This document shows positions 43,775 through 52,708 of a stretch of 64,000 nt of DNA, piece after piece. The translations under genes were made by a program, and so were the position numbers. Positions within the stretch are counted from its first letter, which is position 1. The number at the start of each line of letters is the position of its first letter. Source of the DNA: Streptomyces thermodiastaticus (GTDB lineage: Bacteria > Actinomycetota > Actinomycetes > Streptomycetales > Streptomycetaceae); the NCBI RefSeq assembly GCF_014656135.1, contig NZ_BNBV01000012.1:62001-126000 (forward strand), in the 5' to 3' direction. A model generated the notes under the pieces. It ran no database searches. It was given only the letters and a program-made list of their open reading frames with translations, and was not told where the DNA came from.

Positions 43775-44953
43775 ATGACCTCGCTGGAGAAGGCCCGGGA
43801 ACTGCTGCGCGAGTTCCCCGTCGTCGACGGCCACAACGACCTGCCGTGGGCCCTGCGCGAACAGGTCCGCTACGACCTCGCCGCCCGCGACATCGCCCAC
43901 CGCCAGGACGCCCACCTGCACACCGACATCCCCCGGCTGCGCGAGGGCGGCGTCGGGGCCCAGTACTGGTCGGTGTACGTCCGCGCCGACCAGCCCGATC
44001 CGGTGCCCGCGACGCTGGAGCAGATCGACTGCGTCCGGCAGCTGATCGCCCGCCACCCCCGCGACCTGGCCCCCGCGCTGACCGCCGCCGACATGGAGAC
44101 GGCCCGCCGCGAGGGACGCATCGCGTCCCTGATGGGCGCCGAGGGCGGGCACTCCATCGCCTGCTCGCTCGGCACCCTGCGCGGCCTGTACGCGCTGGGC
44201 GTGCGCTACCTGACGCTCACCCACAACGACAACGTGCCGTGGGCGGACTCCGCCACCGACGAACCGGGCGTCGGCGGCCTGTCGGCCTTCGGCCGCGAGG
44301 TCGTGCGGGAGATGAACCGCCTCGGCATGCTGGTCGACCTCTCCCATGTGGCCGCGACCACCATGCGGGACGCCCTGGACACCTCCGAAGCCCCGGTGAT
44401 CTTCTCCCACTCCTCCGCCCGGGCCGTGTGCGACCACCCGCGCAACATCCCCGACGACGTCCTGGAGCGCCTGCCCGCCAACGGCGGCATCGCCATGGTG
44501 ACGTTCGTGCCGAAGTTCGTCCTGCGGGCCGCCGTGGACTGGACGGCCGCCGCCGACGAGAACATGCGGGCCCACGGCTTCCACCACCTCGACACCACCC
44601 CCGAGGCGATGAAGGTGCACCGCGCCTTCGAGGCGGCCCACCCCCGCCCCGTCGCCACCGTCGCCACGGTCGCCGACCACCTCGACCACATGCGCGAGGT
44701 CGCCGGCGTCGACCACCTCGGCATCGGCGGCGACTACGACGGCACCGCCTTCACCCCCGACGGCCTCAGCGACGTCTCCGGCTACCCCAACCTGCTCGCC
44801 GAGCTGCTGGACCGCGGCTGGTCGAAGGCCGACCTGGCCAAGCTGACCTGGCAGAACGCGGTCCGCGTCCTGGGCGCCGCGGAGGACGTGGCCCGTGACC
44901 TGCAGTCCACCCGCGCACCGTCGAACGCGACGATCGAGGAACTGGACGGCTGA
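43775..44953 (+). CDS. Membrane dipeptidase (M19 family)
   Basis: A 392-residue zinc dipeptidase of the renal-dipeptidase type. Metal ligands lie in [12 protein letters not shown] near the start, in MGAEGGHSI (Glu), and in MLVDLSHV and [15 protein letters not shown] (His). [12 protein letters not shown] closes the active site. No signal peptide is visible, so it is probably cytosolic; bacterial members hydrolyse L-D or L-L dipeptides. It begins 4 bases after purE, so it is likely part of the purK-purE operon. A 9-bp stem at 44971-45005 ends the unit. Confidence 0.93.
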   Translation: MTSLEKARELLREFPVVDGHNDLPWALREQVRYDLAARDIAHRQDAHLHTDIPRLREGGVGAQYWSVYVRADQPDPVPATLEQIDCVRQLIARHPRDLAPALTAADMETARREGRIASLMGAEGGHSIACSLGTLRGLYALGVRYLTLTHNDNVPWADSATDEPGVGGLSAFGREVVREMNRLGMLVDLSHVAATTMRDALDTSEAPVIFSHSSARAVCDHPRNIPDDVLERLPANGGIAMVTFVPKFVLRAAVDWTAAADENMRAHGFHHLDTTPEAMKVHRAFEAAHPRPVATVATVADHLDHMREVAGVDHLGIGGDYDGTAFTPDGLSDVSGYPNLLAELLDRGWSKADLAKLTWQNAVRVLGAAEDVARDLQSTRAPSNATIEELDG

Positions 44954-44970
44954 GGGGCGCGTGACGGGCA

Positions 44971-45005
44971 CGATCCGGCAGAGGCAGCGCGCCCGCGCCG
45001 GATCG
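44971..45005. terminator. Hairpin between dipeptidase and UDP-glucose dehydrogenase genes
   Basis: CGATCCGGC (44971-44979) pairs with GCCGGATCG (44997-45005) between two convergent genes. Confidence 0.6.
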
Positions 45006-45023
45006 CTGTTCTCCGGACCGGGA

Positions 45024-46367
45024 CTACGCCGTGGGGCGGCCCATCGCGCGGTACGTCCAGCCGGCGCGGCGCCACAGCTCGGGGTCCAGCGCGTTGCGGC
45101 CGTCCAGGATCACCCGGGACCCCACGACCTCGCCCAGCTCGGCCGGGTCCAGCTCACGGAACTCCTGCCACTCGGTCAGATGCAGCACCACGTCGGCGCC
45201 GCGGACCGCCTCCAGCGCGGAGTCGGCGTAGCCCAGCGTGGGGAAGACCCGCCGGGCGTTGTCCATGCCCTTCGGGTCGAACACCGTCACCTGGCCGCCC
45301 TGGAGGTGGATCTGCCCGGCGACGTTGAGCGCGGGCGAGTCGCGCACGTCGTCGGAGTCGGGCTTGAAGGTGGCGCCCAGCACCGCCACCCGCTTGCCGA
45401 GGAACGGCCCGCCGCCCAGCGCCTGCCGGGCCAGCTCGACCATCTGCCCGCGCTGGCGCATGTTGATCGAGTCGATCTCGCGCAGGAACGTCAGCGCCTG
45501 GTCGGCGCCCAGCTCACCGGCGCGCGCCATGAACGCGCGGATGTCCTTGGGCAGGCAGCCGCCGCCGAATCCGATGCCGGCGCGCAGGAATTTCCGGCCG
45601 ATGCGGTCGTCGTAGCCGATCGCCTCCGCGAGTTTCGCCACGTCGCCGCCCGCGGCCTCGCACACCTCCGCCATCGCGTTGATGAAGGAGATCTTCGTGG
45701 CCAGGAAGGAATTCGCGGCGGTCTTCACCAGCTCCGCGGTCGGGAAGTCGGTGACGAGGAACGGCGAACCCTCGGCGATCGGTGTGGCGTACACCTCGCG
45801 CAGCAGCTTCTCGGCGCGCTCGCTGCGCACCCCGACCACGATCCGGTCCGGGTGCAGCGTGTCCTGCACGGCGAAGCCCTCGCGCAGGAACTCCGGGTTC
45901 CAGGCCAGCTCCGCGTCCTCGCCGGCCGGTGCCAGCTGGGCGATCGTCCGGGCCAGCCGGTCGGCCGAACCCACCGGCACCGTCGACTTGCCGACCACGA
46001 GCGCCGGAGCGGTCAGATGCGGGGCGAGCGCGGTGACCGCGGCGTCGACGTAGGACATGTCGCAGGCGTACTCGCCGTGCTTCTGCGGGGTGTTGACGCA
46101 GATGAAGTGGACGTCGCCGAAGGCGCCCGCCTCGGCGTAGTCCTGGGTGAAGCGCAGCCGCCCGGTGGATCCCTCGATGCCGGCCACGTGCTTGCGCAGC
46201 AGCTCCTCAAGGCCCGGCTCGAACATCGGAACCTCACCGCGCCGCAGCATCTCGATCTTCTCCGGCACCACGTCCAGGCCCAGCACCTCGAACCCCAGCT
46301 CGGCCATGGCGGCGGCGTGGGTCGCGCCGAGATAGCCGGTGCCGATCACGGTGATCTTGAGGCTCAT
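45024..46367 (-). CDS. ugd: UDP-glucose 6-dehydrogenase
   Basis: A 447-residue NAD+-dependent enzyme oxidising UDP-glucose twice to UDP-glucuronate for wall or capsule polymers. The N-terminal NAD motif is GTGYLGATHAAAMAELGFEV. The catalytic cysteine lies in GIGFGGGCLPKDIRAF around residue 270, and the C-terminal UDP-binding domain has LGATFKPDSDDVRDSPAL. Length and motifs fit bacterial Ugd; the close relative GDP-mannose dehydrogenase is less likely because of the KPDSDDVRDSP pattern. It stands alone, near other envelope genes (gtrA, LCP group). Confidence 0.94.
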   Translation of the reverse strand: MSLKITVIGTGYLGATHAAAMAELGFEVLGLDVVPEKIEMLRRGEVPMFEPGLEELLRKHVAGIEGSTGRLRFTQDYAEAGAFGDVHFICVNTPQKHGEYACDMSYVDAAVTALAPHLTAPALVVGKSTVPVGSADRLARTIAQLAPAGEDAELAWNPEFLREGFAVQDTLHPDRIVVGVRSERAEKLLREVYATPIAEGSPFLVTDFPTAELVKTAANSFLATKISFINAMAEVCEAAGGDVAKLAEAIGYDDRIGRKFLRAGIGFGGGCLPKDIRAFMARAGELGADQALTFLREIDSINMRQRGQMVELARQALGGGPFLGKRVAVLGATFKPDSDDVRDSPALNVAGQIHLQGGQVTVFDPKGMDNARRVFPTLGYADSALEAVRGADVVLHLTEWQEFRELDPAELGEVVGSRVILDGRNALDPELWRRAGWTYRAMGRPTA

Positions 46368-46489
46368 GGATGCTCCAGAAAAGGGACGGCGATGCGCGGG
46401 TCGAGCATATCCGGGGCATGCGCACGGCCCTCACCGGGCAAAGTGACCGCTGTCGTCAAACTCACGTATCCCGCGCGTGAGCAAGCCTC

Positions 46490-46514
46490 TAGAATCCGGG
46501 TTACTTAACGGTAA
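46490..46514 (+). promoter_or_regulatory. Possible promoter/operator of the acyl-CoA dehydrogenase gene
   Basis: TAGAAT (46490-46495) resembles a -10 box, and the AT-rich TTACTTAACGGTAA (46501-46514), with TTAC/GTAA ends, is striking in this GC-rich DNA. It sits 34 bases before the start codon, where a repressor could act. No clear -35 is seen. Confidence 0.4.
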
Positions 46515-46547
46515 TTAGCATCGAGCCGTCTTGGAGCGTGAGAGACC

Positions 46548-47705
46548 TTGGCCGGATCGGCTGACTTCGACCTGTACCGCCCGTCCGAGGAGCACGACAT
46601 GCTCCGCGACGCCGTCCGCTCGCTGGCCGAGGCGAAGATCGCGCCGTACGCCGCCGCGGTCGACGAGGAGGGCCGCTTCCCGCAGGAGGCGCTGGAGGCG
46701 CTGGTCGCCAACGACCTGCACGCCGTGCACGTCCCCGAGGAGTACGGCGGCGCGGGCGCCGACGCCCTGGCCACCGTCATCGTGATCGAGGAGGTGGCCC
46801 GCGTCTGCGCGTCCTCCTCCCTGATCCCGGCGGTGAACAAGCTGGGCTCGCTGCCGCTGATCCTGTCCGGCTCCGAGGAGCTGAAGAAGAAGTACCTGGG
46901 CCCGCTCGCCAAGGGCAAGGCGATGTTCTCGTACTGCCTGTCCGAGCCGGAGGCCGGCTCCGACGCCGCGGGCATGAAGACCAGGGCGGTCCGCGACGGC
47001 GACCACTGGGTCCTCAACGGCGTCAAGCGCTGGATCACCAACGCCGGCGTCTCCGAGTTCTACACGGTCATGGCCGTCACCGACCCGGGCAAGCGCTCCA
47101 AGGGCATCTCCGCGTTCGTGGTGGAGAAGTCCGACCCGGGCGTCTCCTTCGGCGCCCCGGAGAAGAAGCTCGGCATCAAGGGCTCCCCGACCCGCGAGGT
47201 CTACCTCGACAACGTGCGGATCCCCGCCGACCGTATGATCGGCGAGGAGGGCACCGGCTTCGCCACCGCGATGCGGACCCTCGACCACACCCGCATCACC
47301 ATCGCCGCCCAGGCCCTCGGCATCGCCCAGGGCGCCCTGGACTACGCCAAGAACTACGTCCGGGAGCGCAAGCAGTTCGGCAAGCCGATCGCCGACTTCC
47401 AGGGCATCCAGTTCATGCTGGCCGACATGGCCATGAAGATCTCGGCCGCCCGCGCCCTGACCTACCAGGCCGCCGCCGCCTCCGAACGCGGCGACGCCGA
47501 CCTCACCTACCAGGGCGCCGCCGCCAAGTGCTTCGCCTCCGACGTCGCCATGGAGGTCACCACCGACGCCGTCCAGCTCCTCGGCGGCTACGGCTACACC
47601 CGCGACTACCCGGTGGAGCGCATGATGCGTGACGCCAAGATCACTCAGATCTATGAGGGCACGAACCAGGTCCAGCGGATCGTGATGGCGCGGAACCTGC
47701 CGTAA
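46548..47705 (+). CDS. Acyl-CoA dehydrogenase
   Basis: A 385-residue FAD enzyme forming 2-enoyl-CoA in fatty-acid or branched-chain acyl degradation. FAD- and substrate-binding segments are CLSEPEAGSDAAGMKTRA and WITNAGVSEFYTVMA, with RVTIAAQALG-type RITIAAQALGIAQGALDYA later. The catalytic base is Glu370 in QIYEGTNQVQR, placing it with short/medium-chain enzymes. It begins with TTG at 46548, a rare start codon; the preceding GAGCGTGAGAGACC provides only a moderate ribosome site. No ATG or GTG would keep the conserved N-terminus. Confidence 0.94.
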   Translation: MAGSADFDLYRPSEEHDMLRDAVRSLAEAKIAPYAAAVDEEGRFPQEALEALVANDLHAVHVPEEYGGAGADALATVIVIEEVARVCASSSLIPAVNKLGSLPLILSGSEELKKKYLGPLAKGKAMFSYCLSEPEAGSDAAGMKTRAVRDGDHWVLNGVKRWITNAGVSEFYTVMAVTDPGKRSKGISAFVVEKSDPGVSFGAPEKKLGIKGSPTREVYLDNVRIPADRMIGEEGTGFATAMRTLDHTRITIAAQALGIAQGALDYAKNYVRERKQFGKPIADFQGIQFMLADMAMKISAARALTYQAAAASERGDADLTYQGAAAKCFASDVAMEVTTDAVQLLGGYGYTRDYPVERMMRDAKITQIYEGTNQVQRIVMARNLP

Positions 47706-47823
47706 CGGCGTTTCCACAGCTCGGAAGCCGTTTCCGGCCGAACACAGCCCCCGGCGAGCTGCCGGGGGCTGGTGCTTGTGGGATCCGGCTGAGGAGAAGG
47801 GGCGTGCTCGCCGTCCCCGGACG

Positions 47824-48440
47824 TCATCGGTGCCAAGAGCCCAGTGGGCATGTCAGTTCGGGGTGGTGGATGGTGGGGTAGCAGACGATCGAGACGGACA
47901 GGATGCTGCCCGAGCGTGTGTAGTGGACCCAGGTCACATCCGTGCCGAGGCTCAGCCGGTCCACCGCCCGCTGCCGTTTGACGTCCAGGCTGATGCAGGT
48001 CTGTCCCTCGGGTGTCCTGGTGCGGCGGGTTCTCCTGGTACTGCTTGGTCAGCCATTCGACCGCTTCCAAGGGGTCGGTCCAGGTCCGCTCCGCTGATGC
48101 CTGCCCTCGCTTCATCAGCCAATGGCCGGACATCATCGGGGGAAGACCGGACGTGTAGAACTCGGCCTCGGCCTCCCGGTACCGCCCATTAGGGCCTTCT
48201 GTACGGCCTCTGGGTTGTCTGTGAAGCGCGGATTCCGCGTCAGCTGCGGGGCTGCACTGATATCGCCCTTGGCCTTGGCGATCTGCTGGAGGGCGGCGTA
48301 TTCGTTCCGGTCGAGCTTGATGATGCCCGGGCCGCTGTCGGGGTACACCGTGCCCGTGTCCTCGACGCCGTACGTGCGCCCGTTGACCTCTGCTCCGGAG
48401 GGCCGTCCGTGACCAGGGAAGGAACCGCGTACCACGGCCT
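47824..48440 (-). pseudogene. Hypothetical gene broken by two frameshifts
   Basis: A leftward gene readable only across three frames. The first part (VNGRTYGVEDTGTVYPDSG, IIKLDRNEYAALQQIAKAKG) runs to about 48185. The second (GRYREAEAEFYTSGLPPMM, ERTWTDPLEAVEWLTKQYQE) runs to about 48012. The third (QTCISLDVKRQRAVDRLSLG, then VCYPTIHHPELTCPLGSWHR) ends at 47824. Joined it would give ~190 residues of an unrecognised protein. The N-terminal start is unclear. Base composition is lower in GC than the flanking core genes, consistent with acquired DNA now decaying. Confidence 0.6.
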
Positions 48441-48558
48441 CACCCGGACGGCCCCTGCACGGCCACGGATTTCTCGGATGGCGGAAAGCCACGACCGGGC
48501 GTACGACGGAGGTGAACGGGGTCCGGCCCCGGGCCCCTCTCGTCCCCCAGGAGGAGCC

Positions 48559-48927
48559 ATGACTCACACCCAGCCGGGTACCGCGCCCGCACTCAGCAAG
48601 GAGATGCAGGACTGTGTCGAGGCCTGCATGAGCTGCCACACCATCTGCGAGGAGGCCATGAGCTCCTGCATGCAGATGGGCGGGCAGGCCCAGATGCAGA
48701 TCATGCGCGCCCTCATGGACTGCTCGGAGACCACGCGCATGTGCGCCGACATGATGATGCGGCGCTCGCCCATGGCGTCCGAGATGTGCACGGTCTGTGC
48801 CAAGGCCTGCGACATGTGCGCCGAGGCGTGTAGGTCCATGCCGGACGACAAGATGATGGCGCGCTGTGCGGAGGCGTGTCGTCGCTGCGCCGAGATGTGC
48901 CGCCAGATGGCGGGCACCCGTATGTGA
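48559..48927 (+). CDS. Four-helix-bundle copper-storage-like protein (Csp/DUF326)
   Basis: A 122-residue protein with 16 cysteines, almost all in CxxC or CxxxC spacing (VEACMSCHTICEE, TTRMCADMM, EMCTVCAKACDMCAEACRS, ARCAEACRRCAEMC). This is the cysteine pattern of the Csp1/Csp3 copper-storage proteins, in which the residues line the core of a four-helix bundle and bind many Cu(I) ions. No Tat or Sec signal is present, so it is the cytosolic Csp3 type. A CAGGAGGAGCC ribosome site precedes ATG 48559. There are no adjacent copper exporter genes. It lies beside the decayed gene, at an accessory patch. Confidence 0.85.
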   Translation: MTHTQPGTAPALSKEMQDCVEACMSCHTICEEAMSSCMQMGGQAQMQIMRALMDCSETTRMCADMMMRRSPMASEMCTVCAKACDMCAEACRSMPDDKMMARCAEACRRCAEMCRQMAGTRM

Positions 48928-48955
48928 GACGGGCGGCGGTCCGGCCGAAGCGGAA

Positions 48956-48985
48956 AGCCCCGTGGTGCGCCTGGCACCCGGGGCT
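48956..48985. terminator. Hairpin between Csp-like gene and LCP gene
   Basis: AGCCCCG (48956-48962) pairs with CGGGGCT (48979-48985), between convergent genes and followed by TCTTCC. Confidence 0.55.
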
Positions 48986-49007
48986 CTTCCCGCGTCGTGG
49001 GCCGGGG

Positions 49008-50333
49008 TCAGTCCCCGGTCACCGTGACCTTCTGGTCGTTGTTCAGCTCGTTCACCAGGGTCTTCAGCTTCGCCTTGTCCCAGACGAGGTTGCCGCCCAC
49101 GGATCCGGAGATCGGCATGTTCATGGAGGTGCCGTCACCGCCGCTGACACCCTTCATCGCCCAGAACATCGACGCCAGGTCCCACAGGCCCATGTCCTTG
49201 TCGACGATCAGCGAGTCCAGGCCCGCGCCCAGCGTCGGGTAGAGCTTGAACGGGTTCAGCACCGTGCCAGGGGTGGCGACCTGGTGGGCCAGCGCGGACA
49301 GGAACTTCTGCTGATTCCTGGTGCGCTGCAGGTCGGAGGCCGCGAAGGCGTGCCGGGTGCGGACGAAGGCCAGGGCCTCCTCGCCGTTCAGCTTCTGCTT
49401 GCCCGCCTGGAAATCGGCGCCGGACCACTTGTCCTTGAACGGCTTGTCGATGGTGATCTCCACGCCGCCGACCGCGTCGACGATGTTCGCGAAGCCCGCG
49501 AAGCCGATCTCCACGTAGTGGTCGATGTGCAGGCCGGTGTTGTACTCGATGGTGCGCACCAGCAGCGCCGGGCCGTCCTCCGCGTAGGCCGCGTTCAGCT
49601 TGGTGTGCCGGCCGGTGGCCGGGTACAGCTTGCCCGACTCGGCTCCCCGGAAGGAGGGGATCTCCACGTCGGAGTCGCGCGGCAGCGATATCAGCGTGTC
49701 GCCGTTGTCGCCGACGTGCAAGATCATCATCGAGTCGGTGCGCTTGCCCTCGGCGGAGCCGGTGTGCAGCTTCTTCTTGTCCTCGGCGGACATGCCCTCG
49801 CGGCTGTCGGAGCCGACGATCAGGTAGTTCGTGCCCTTGCCCGGCTCGGGCCGCTCGATGACCTTGGACAGGTCGACCTCGCGGCGCAGCTTGGAGTCGG
49901 CCCAGAAGTAGGTCGCCACCGAGGTGACCACCACCACCGCGACCACGGTGATCGCGGTCCACTTGATGCGGCGGCCCCAGTTCGGCGCGGGGCGCGGGCC
50001 GCGGCTGCCGCCCGCACCGGGGCCGCCGTGGTCGCCGGCCGGGCGTCCGTAGACCTGGCCGGTGTTGTACCCGCTGTCGTACCCCTGGCCGTCGCCGGCG
50101 TACGCGGGGCCCTGGCCGCCGTCGACGTACGACGGCTGCCGCGGCACGCCGTGCGGCGGTGCCGCGGGCCCCTGGCCGCCCGGCCTGCCGTAGGGGCCCT
50201 GCCCGCGCTGCGGGGCCGGGCCGCGCCGTACCTGGCGCATCACACGAGCGCCCTCCGGCTCCGCGCCGCTGCTGCCGCGTCCGTAGCGGGGGCCTCGGTC
50301 GTCGCCGGTCCACCCTTCGGGCCATTCATTCAT
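49008..50333 (-). CDS. LytR-CpsA-Psr (LCP) family protein, first copy
   Basis: A 441-residue LCP protein, which transfers undecaprenyl-linked glycopolymers to peptidoglycan. A ~110-residue disordered, Gly/Pro/Tyr-rich cytoplasmic tail is followed by one membrane helix (about 117-138, WTAITVVAVVVVTSVATYFW). The extracytoplasmic LCP domain has the pyrophosphate-binding arginines in LISLPRDSDVEIPS and in EEALAFVRTRHAFAASDLQRTRNQQKF, with KLNAAYAEDGPALLVRTIE between. Unlike the other three copies in the window, it has no C-terminal LytR_C domain. ATG 50333 is taken (MNEWPEGWTG). Confidence 0.92.
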   Translation of the reverse strand: MNEWPEGWTGDDRGPRYGRGSSGAEPEGARVMRQVRRGPAPQRGQGPYGRPGGQGPAAPPHGVPRQPSYVDGGQGPAYAGDGQGYDSGYNTGQVYGRPAGDHGGPGAGGSRGPRPAPNWGRRIKWTAITVVAVVVVTSVATYFWADSKLRREVDLSKVIERPEPGKGTNYLIVGSDSREGMSAEDKKKLHTGSAEGKRTDSMMILHVGDNGDTLISLPRDSDVEIPSFRGAESGKLYPATGRHTKLNAAYAEDGPALLVRTIEYNTGLHIDHYVEIGFAGFANIVDAVGGVEITIDKPFKDKWSGADFQAGKQKLNGEEALAFVRTRHAFAASDLQRTRNQQKFLSALAHQVATPGTVLNPFKLYPTLGAGLDSLIVDKDMGLWDLASMFWAMKGVSGGDGTSMNMPISGSVGGNLVWDKAKLKTLVNELNNDQKVTVTGD

Positions 50334-50452
50334 GCGCCCCAGTGTGCCGGTCCGGGCCACGGGCCGTACAAGGGCCGTCGAAGAACAGGGCCACGGCTGT
50401 TGCGAAGCCGACACAAAACAGGCCGATGCCGCCTCGGCATAAGGTGGAGGGC

Positions 50453-51010
50453 ATGACAGAACAGGCCCCCGTCGCCGAGTCCGGAACCACGGACATACCC
50501 GGCAAGCCGACCTCTGCGTCCCGGACCACGCTCAGCCACATCATGACCCACCACGACACCAACCTGCTGGGGACGGTGCACGGCGGGGTGATCATGAAAC
50601 TGGTCGACGACGCGGCGGGCGCGGTGGCCGGCCGGCACAGCGGCGGCCCCGCCGTCACCGCGTCCATGGACGAGATGGCGTTCCTCGAACCCGTGCGGGT
50701 CGGTGATCTCGTCCACGTCAAGGCCCAGGTCAACTGGACCGGCCGGACCTCCATGGAGGTCGGTGTGAAGGTGCTCGCCGAGCGCTGGAACGAGTCCGCG
50801 CCGCCCACCCACGTCGGCTCCGCCTATCTGGTGTTCGCCGCGGTGGACGCCGACGGCAAGCCCCGCCCCGTTCTGCCGGTGCTGCCCGAGACCGAGCAGG
50901 ACAAGCGCCGCTACCAGGAGGCGCAGATCCGCCGCACCCACCGCCTGGCCCGCCGCCGCGCCATCATGGAGCTGCGCGAGCGCCGTGCCGCGGAGGGGTT
51001 CGAGGACTGA
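50453..51010 (+). CDS. Acyl-CoA thioesterase, hotdog fold
   Basis: A 185-residue cytosolic acyl-CoA thioester hydrolase of the YciA/BACH type. The hotdog helix motif HDTNLLGTVHGGVIMKLVDDAAG holds the catalytic Asp, and ASMDEMAFLEPVRVGDLVHV and GRTSMEVGVKVLAE follow on the sheet. A charged C-terminal helix (RRYQEAQIRRTHRLARRRA) is actinobacterial. ATG 50453 has GTGGAGGGC ahead. It is divergent from the first LCP gene and convergent with the second; whether it serves envelope lipid turnover is only a guess from position. Confidence 0.9.
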   Translation: MTEQAPVAESGTTDIPGKPTSASRTTLSHIMTHHDTNLLGTVHGGVIMKLVDDAAGAVAGRHSGGPAVTASMDEMAFLEPVRVGDLVHVKAQVNWTGRTSMEVGVKVLAERWNESAPPTHVGSAYLVFAAVDADGKPRPVLPVLPETEQDKRRYQEAQIRRTHRLARRRAIMELRERRAAEGFED

Positions 51011-51083
51011 GTCCGGCGGCGTCCGGTCCCGGACCGCATCCGCCCGGTGCGCCGTGCCGTCCCCGCGGCCCGGGCCGCCCGGC

Positions 51084-52583
51084 TCAGCCGCACGTCACCT
51101 CGTCGCCGCGCACCACCCGCGCGGCGCTGCGTGCCGGGTCCTCCACCTTCACCTTCCGCACCGCTTGGTGGTCCGTGCCGACGATCACCCGCATCGTCGC
51201 GCCCTGCCCGGCCACCGCGCGCAGCTCGCTGCCCGGCAGGGCGGCCGCCAGCGACCTGGCCGAACGGTCCCAGCGGGGGTCGTAGAGGACCCGGGTCCGC
51301 CGCACCCCGCGCTGCTGGGAGTCCACGGGCGCTCCGGTGGTGGCGAACCCGGCCGTGCGCAGCGCGGTGTCCACCCGTCGGCCCAGCCCCACCGTGCTGG
51401 TGCCGTTCTCCACCTGCACCCGGATCCGGGACGGTGCCACCGCCACGGCCACCGCGTCGTCCGGGCGGCGCGCGGGCCTGCCCGTGGCCAGCGACCGGTC
51501 CTCGCGCAGCTTGCGGAAGAGCTGCTCCGCCTCGGCCTCGTCCCACTTCACGGTGGAGCCGAGGCCCGGGACGGGGTAGGAGGTCCGGGCGATCGGCACG
51601 GTGGTGAACTCCGAGGACGACGGCGAGAAGTCCCGCATCGCCCGCCCCAGATCGAGCAGCTCGTCGGTGTGGAAGTTCCGGTCGGCCCGGACCGAGCCGA
51701 GCACCGCCCGGGTCACGTCCCGGAATTTGATCGGGTTCAGCAGCACCCGGGAGGAGGTCGCGCGGTCGATCAGTGCGGCCAGGAACCGCTGCTGGCGCCG
51801 CATGCGGCCCAGGTCGCCGACCGCGTCGATGTGCCGGGAGCGGACGTACTGCAGGGCCTGGCCGCCGCCCAGGGTGTGGGTGCCGGCGGGCAGGTCCAGG
51901 CCGGTGTAGCTGTCCTTCAGCGGTTCGGTGGTGCACAGCCTGACCCCGCCGAGGACGTCGACGGTGCGCATGAAGGTGGTGAAGTCGACCTCCAGATAGT
52001 GGTCGATCTTCAGGCGGGTCAGGCTCTCCACGGTGCGCACGGTCAGGGCCGGTCCGCCCTCGGCGTAGGCCGCGTTCAGCTTCACCGCGTGCGGCGCGCG
52101 CCGCCTGCCGGTCCTCGGGTCGGTGTAGGCGGGCAGCCGGACGTAGGTGTCGCGGGGCAGGCTGACCACGCTGGCCCGCTCCCGGTCCGCCGACAGGTGC
52201 ACGATCATCATCGTGTCGGTGCAGTGGCAGGGCTCGCCGCCCAGCCGGTAGCGGCGCCGCTCCTGCGCGGTGAGCCTGTCCCGCCCGTCCGTGCCGACCA
52301 GCAGCACGTTCATGCCGTGCCCGGTCGGCGGCCGGTTCTTCATGTCCCGGAACGGATCGACCCGCATGATGCCGGCGTCCAGGCTGGAGACCACCGCGTG
52401 CCCGATGCCGGCCGAGGCGAGCACCACCACCGACAGCGTCGTCGCCGCCCGCATGGCCCAGCGCGGTCTGCGGCGCGGCACGGGTGCGCCGGGCACACGG
52501 CCCGCCGGCGGTGCGGCGGCCGGCCGCCTCCCGCGCCGCTGCGGCGCTGCGTGCGACGAGGGCCGGGGCGGCGTGGTGGACAT
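51084..52583 (-). CDS. LCP family protein, second copy, with LytR_C domain
   Basis: A 499-residue LCP ligase. After a ~50-residue basic tail, a membrane helix lies at about 46-66. The LCP core carries VVSLPRDTYVRLPAY, HAVKLNAAYAEGGPALTVRTVE and GGQALQYVRSRHIDAVGDLGRMRRQQRF (quoted in two parts), including the arginines for the lipid pyrophosphate. A C-terminal LytR_C domain begins around 380 (RVQVENGTSTVGLGRRVDTAL). Function is expected to be attachment of a wall glycopolymer. ATG 52583 is used; upstream codons to 52649 lack features. It faces divergently the membrane glycosyltransferase gene. Confidence 0.92.
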   Translation of the reverse strand: MSTTPPRPSSHAAPQRRGRRPAAAPPAGRVPGAPVPRRRPRWAMRAATTLSVVVLASAGIGHAVVSSLDAGIMRVDPFRDMKNRPPTGHGMNVLLVGTDGRDRLTAQERRRYRLGGEPCHCTDTMMIVHLSADRERASVVSLPRDTYVRLPAYTDPRTGRRRAPHAVKLNAAYAEGGPALTVRTVESLTRLKIDHYLEVDFTTFMRTVDVLGGVRLCTTEPLKDSYTGLDLPAGTHTLGGGQALQYVRSRHIDAVGDLGRMRRQQRFLAALIDRATSSRVLLNPIKFRDVTRAVLGSVRADRNFHTDELLDLGRAMRDFSPSSSEFTTVPIARTSYPVPGLGSTVKWDEAEAEQLFRKLREDRSLATGRPARRPDDAVAVAVAPSRIRVQVENGTSTVGLGRRVDTALRTAGFATTGAPVDSQQRGVRRTRVLYDPRWDRSARSLAAALPGSELRAVAGQGATMRVIVGTDHQAVRKVKVEDPARSAARVVRGDEVTCG

Positions 52584-52708
52584 GGGGGACACCTCCGCAT
52601 ATACATGGGCGGGCACCGTGAGCACCGTAGGCACATACGATCTGCGCACCGGTGCAGCACCCCGGCGGCGCGCATGGGCGTCCCCCGTTCGCGGTAACGT
52701 GAGCGGCG

